From: Sphingomonas sp.
GTDB lineage: Bacteria; Pseudomonadota; Alphaproteobacteria; Sphingomonadales; Sphingomonadaceae
Assembly: GCA_019247755.1 (NCBI GenBank)
Contig: JAFBAM010000322.1
Location: 1 to 7,502, forward strand
Length of the DNA stretch: 7,502 nt
Direction: 5' to 3'
Below the pieces are notes generated by a model. That model was given only the letters and a program-made list of their open reading frames with translations, searched no databases and was not told where the DNA came from. Positions 5,937 through 7,502 of this stretch are shown here, piece after piece; position 1 is the first letter of the stretch; each line of letters opens with the position of its first letter. The position numbers and the translations under genes were made by a program.

Positions 5937-6023
5937 CGTCATGCTGAACTTGTTTCAGCATCCATTTAGGAGACGAGCGGCGACCTTCAAAGAGATGGAC
6001 CCTGAAACAAGTTCAGGGTGACG
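5937..6023. repeat. Mirrored pair of REP-like palindromic units (BIME-like)
   Basis: Two 31-bp units in inverted orientation, 5937-5967 and 5993-6023, flank a 25-bp spacer. They share the core CTGAACTTGTTTCAG and match at 26 of 31 positions. Each unit folds alone with a perfect 8-bp stem and 5-nt loop: ATGCTGAA/TTCAGCAT (5941-5961) and ACCCTGAA/TTCAGGGT (5999-6019). Four of the five differences are two compensatory base-pair changes (TG/CA versus CC/GG), so stem pairing is kept. The units can also pair with each other into one long cruciform. The element fills nearly all of the gap between the M28 peptidase stop and the zinc-finger gene's SD. I recall very similar paired repeats dispersed in sphingomonad genomes. 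It could act as a terminator, mRNA-end stabiliser or translational attenuator. Confidence 0.88.
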
Positions 6024-6025
6024 GT

Positions 6026-7468
6026 TCACTTCTTTGCTGGAGGAGGCGGTGCGACGTAGGGCTTGAACGCCCCGCCCGGTACCGCCGACGCGACCGGGCT
6101 TTCGAAACCATCCTTGCTGACGGATGAAACGCCGAACACCCAATCGTCGACGCGGATGTGAGGCAGAACGCGCTTCCTAAAACACCCACCTGAACTCTGC
6201 GTTGTACCAACTACATGCACAGGCGTGTCACACTCTACGTTTGGTTGCCTTCCATTGGCGTCCGAAGTGTCGGCGCGCGATACTTCCCATTGATTTGCGT
6301 CGGTTCGACGCCACCAAATTATGTAGCTCGCTGCGCCCGGCACGATCGGCCACGTGATCGTCGTATCCGTGCTCACCGCGCCTTCGACCTTCGGCTCGGG
6401 CGGCGGCGGGGCGCTGGCGATGCCGGCGAGCGCGGCGATGTTCAACTTCGCGACCTTGGCGAGATAGGCGAAGTCCATATTTTCGATGGTGTCGCCGTAC
6501 TTGATGCCATTCTCGGTCCGCAGATCCTGGTGCTGCCAGTTGTAATTCTCGACCGCGACGGTGAAGCGCACCGCCGGGAAGCCGAGGTTGAGGAACTCGC
6601 TATGGTCGCCGCCGCGGCCGAAGCGGTCGTTGCGCCAGATCTGGCGGACGTCGAGGCCGATGTTTAGCCGGTCGGCGAGACTATCGAGGTAACGCGAGAT
6701 GTTGCGGCCCGGCGCGTCATTCTCGCCGCCGAGGCTGCGCTGCCGAGCGGCGAGGTCCTCGTGCCCCTGCCAGCGCGGGCCTTCGGAAAAGATGCGGATG
6801 TGCGTGTCATCCTTGATGCCGTCCGAGCCGCGGCTGTTGCCGACGATGTCGTTGTTCAAATCGGCGATGACGTTCCAGCCCTGGGCCTTGGCGTAATTGG
6901 CGATGACCTTGGCGCCGTTGAGGCCCTGCTCCTCACCGGAATCGAGCGAATAGACGATCGTCCCCGGGAATTTGTGCTTCGAGAGGATGCGCGCCGCCTC
7001 CAGCACCGTGGATGAGCCTGAGCCGTCATCGTTGGCGCCGGGCGCATCGGAGGTCGCGTTCATCGGATCCGAGACGCGGCTGTCGATATGGCCGGTGATG
7101 ATGACGACGTCGTTGGGCCGCTCGGTGCCGCGCTGGATGGCGACCATGTCGCGCACCCGCGTCGGGGTGGGAATGCGGTCGTTGGTGAAGACCTCGGATG
7201 GATCGACGATGGTCAGGCAATTGCCGCAGGCCGCCGAGTAGCGCTGGAATTCGCTGCGCCCCCATTCGAGCGCCGCGCCGATGCCGCGCTTGGGGTCGGT
7301 CTGCGACGAGAGCGTGTGGCGCGTGCCGAAGCTGACCAGCTTTTCGACATTGGCGCGAAGCTGGGCCGCGCTGACCGGCGCGACGATCGCCCTGAGCTTT
7401 GCATCGGTGGACGGCGGCGGCGCTGCCGCGACCAATGCCAGACTGCTGACGGCGACAAATTTACGCAT
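6026..7468 (-). CDS. Secreted M28-family zinc aminopeptidase with C-terminal Fn3-like domain
   Basis: A 480-residue exported metallopeptidase that should release N-terminal amino acids from peptides in the periplasm or outside the cell. MRKFVAVSSLALVAAAPPPS looks like a signal peptide. The peptidase domain spans about 105-350. By alignment with Vibrio aminopeptidase, the zinc ligands are His127 (GHIDS), bridging Asp147 (PGANDDGSG), Glu180 (next to catalytic-base Glu179, SGEEQGLNG), Asp207 (LNNDIVGN) and His289 (GGDHSEF); all are present. Cys81 and Cys84 (CGNC) may form a disulfide in the N-terminal region. A Pro-rich linker (353-359) leads to an Fn3-like domain (about 360-465) and a Pro-rich tail. 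Residues 383-436 use atypical codons and carry an extra Cys413/Cys429 segment. GGGAG lies 7 nt before the ATG; the promoter is beyond the window. It is not a lipoprotein, since no lipobox cysteine is seen. Confidence 0.94.
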   Translation of the reverse strand: MRKFVAVSSLALVAAAPPPSTDAKLRAIVAPVSAAQLRANVEKLVSFGTRHTLSSQTDPKRGIGAALEWGRSEFQRYSAACGNCLTIVDPSEVFTNDRIPTPTRVRDMVAIQRGTERPNDVVIITGHIDSRVSDPMNATSDAPGANDDGSGSSTVLEAARILSKHKFPGTIVYSLDSGEEQGLNGAKVIANYAKAQGWNVIADLNNDIVGNSRGSDGIKDDTHIRIFSEGPRWQGHEDLAARQRSLGGENDAPGRNISRYLDSLADRLNIGLDVRQIWRNDRFGRGGDHSEFLNLGFPAVRFTVAVENYNWQHQDLRTENGIKYGDTIENMDFAYLAKVAKLNIAALAGIASAPPPPEPKVEGAVSTDTTITWPIVPGAASYIIWWRRTDANQWEVSRADTSDANGRQPNVECDTPVHVVGTTQSSGGCFRKRVLPHIRVDDWVFGVSSVSKDGFESPVASAVPGGAFKPYVAPPPPAKK

Positions 7469-7502
7469 CGCGACTCTCCCTCTCCTCGCCTCAGCGCAAC
7501 TG

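Noticed and set aside
5923..5961. 13-residue N-terminal extension of the zinc-finger protein (MLKQVQHDEGLSF)
   Set aside because: It is mostly repeat-derived sequence; the family start aligns with MAGGW at 5922.
1..7502. Search for a defence island, prophage, transposon, CRISPR array or biosynthetic cluster
   Set aside because: No transposase, integrase, nuclease-helicase pair, regularly spaced repeats, tRNA-like element or modular synthase is visible; the genes are core metabolism and RNA or peptide turnover.

Overview
This 7.5-kb window is chromosomal DNA from a GC-rich alphaproteobacterium, most likely a sphingomonad (Sphingomonadales). This rests on the high GC (about 67% by hand count in one coding stretch), the protein styles, and a paired intergenic repeat with core CTGAACTTGTTTCAG, a type I associate with sphingomonad genomes. 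The assignment is inference, made without database support.

Layout, left to right. A kynureninase gene (kynU, + strand) enters from the left edge without its first ~36 codons and ends at 1146. Everything else is on the minus strand. Next is a probable two-gene unit: an NADPH-dependent FMN reductase (1604-2221) transcribed toward a DoxX-family membrane protein (1139-1543), whose 3' end overlaps the kynU 3' end by 8 bp. A small exported two-cysteine protein (2333-2599) follows, with a recognisable promoter, two dyads at operator-like positions, and a strong hairpin just after its stop. The 2675-2871 gap holds further short dyads but no convincing gene. Then comes RNase R (rnr, 3204-5471) with a closely coupled downstream gene for a 103-residue protein with one C-terminal membrane helix (2872-3183). 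After a 187-bp gap lies a YbiI-type C4 zinc-finger protein of the DksA/TraR family (5659-5922). A mirrored pair of REP-like hairpins separates it from a secreted M28 zinc peptidase with a C-terminal fibronectin-III-like domain (6026-7468), whose start is just inside the right edge.

Most of the window is ordinary housekeeping: tryptophan catabolism, flavin redox, RNA turnover and periplasmic peptide degradation. I found no mobile element, CRISPR array, tRNA or rRNA, and no defence or biosynthetic cluster. The items most worth a second look are: the repeat pair with compensatory stem changes abutting the ybiI-like ribosome binding site; the codon-atypical, cysteine-containing insertion in the M28 peptidase's C-terminal domain; the dyads around the small exported gene's promoter; and the uncharacterised membrane protein coupled to RNase R.
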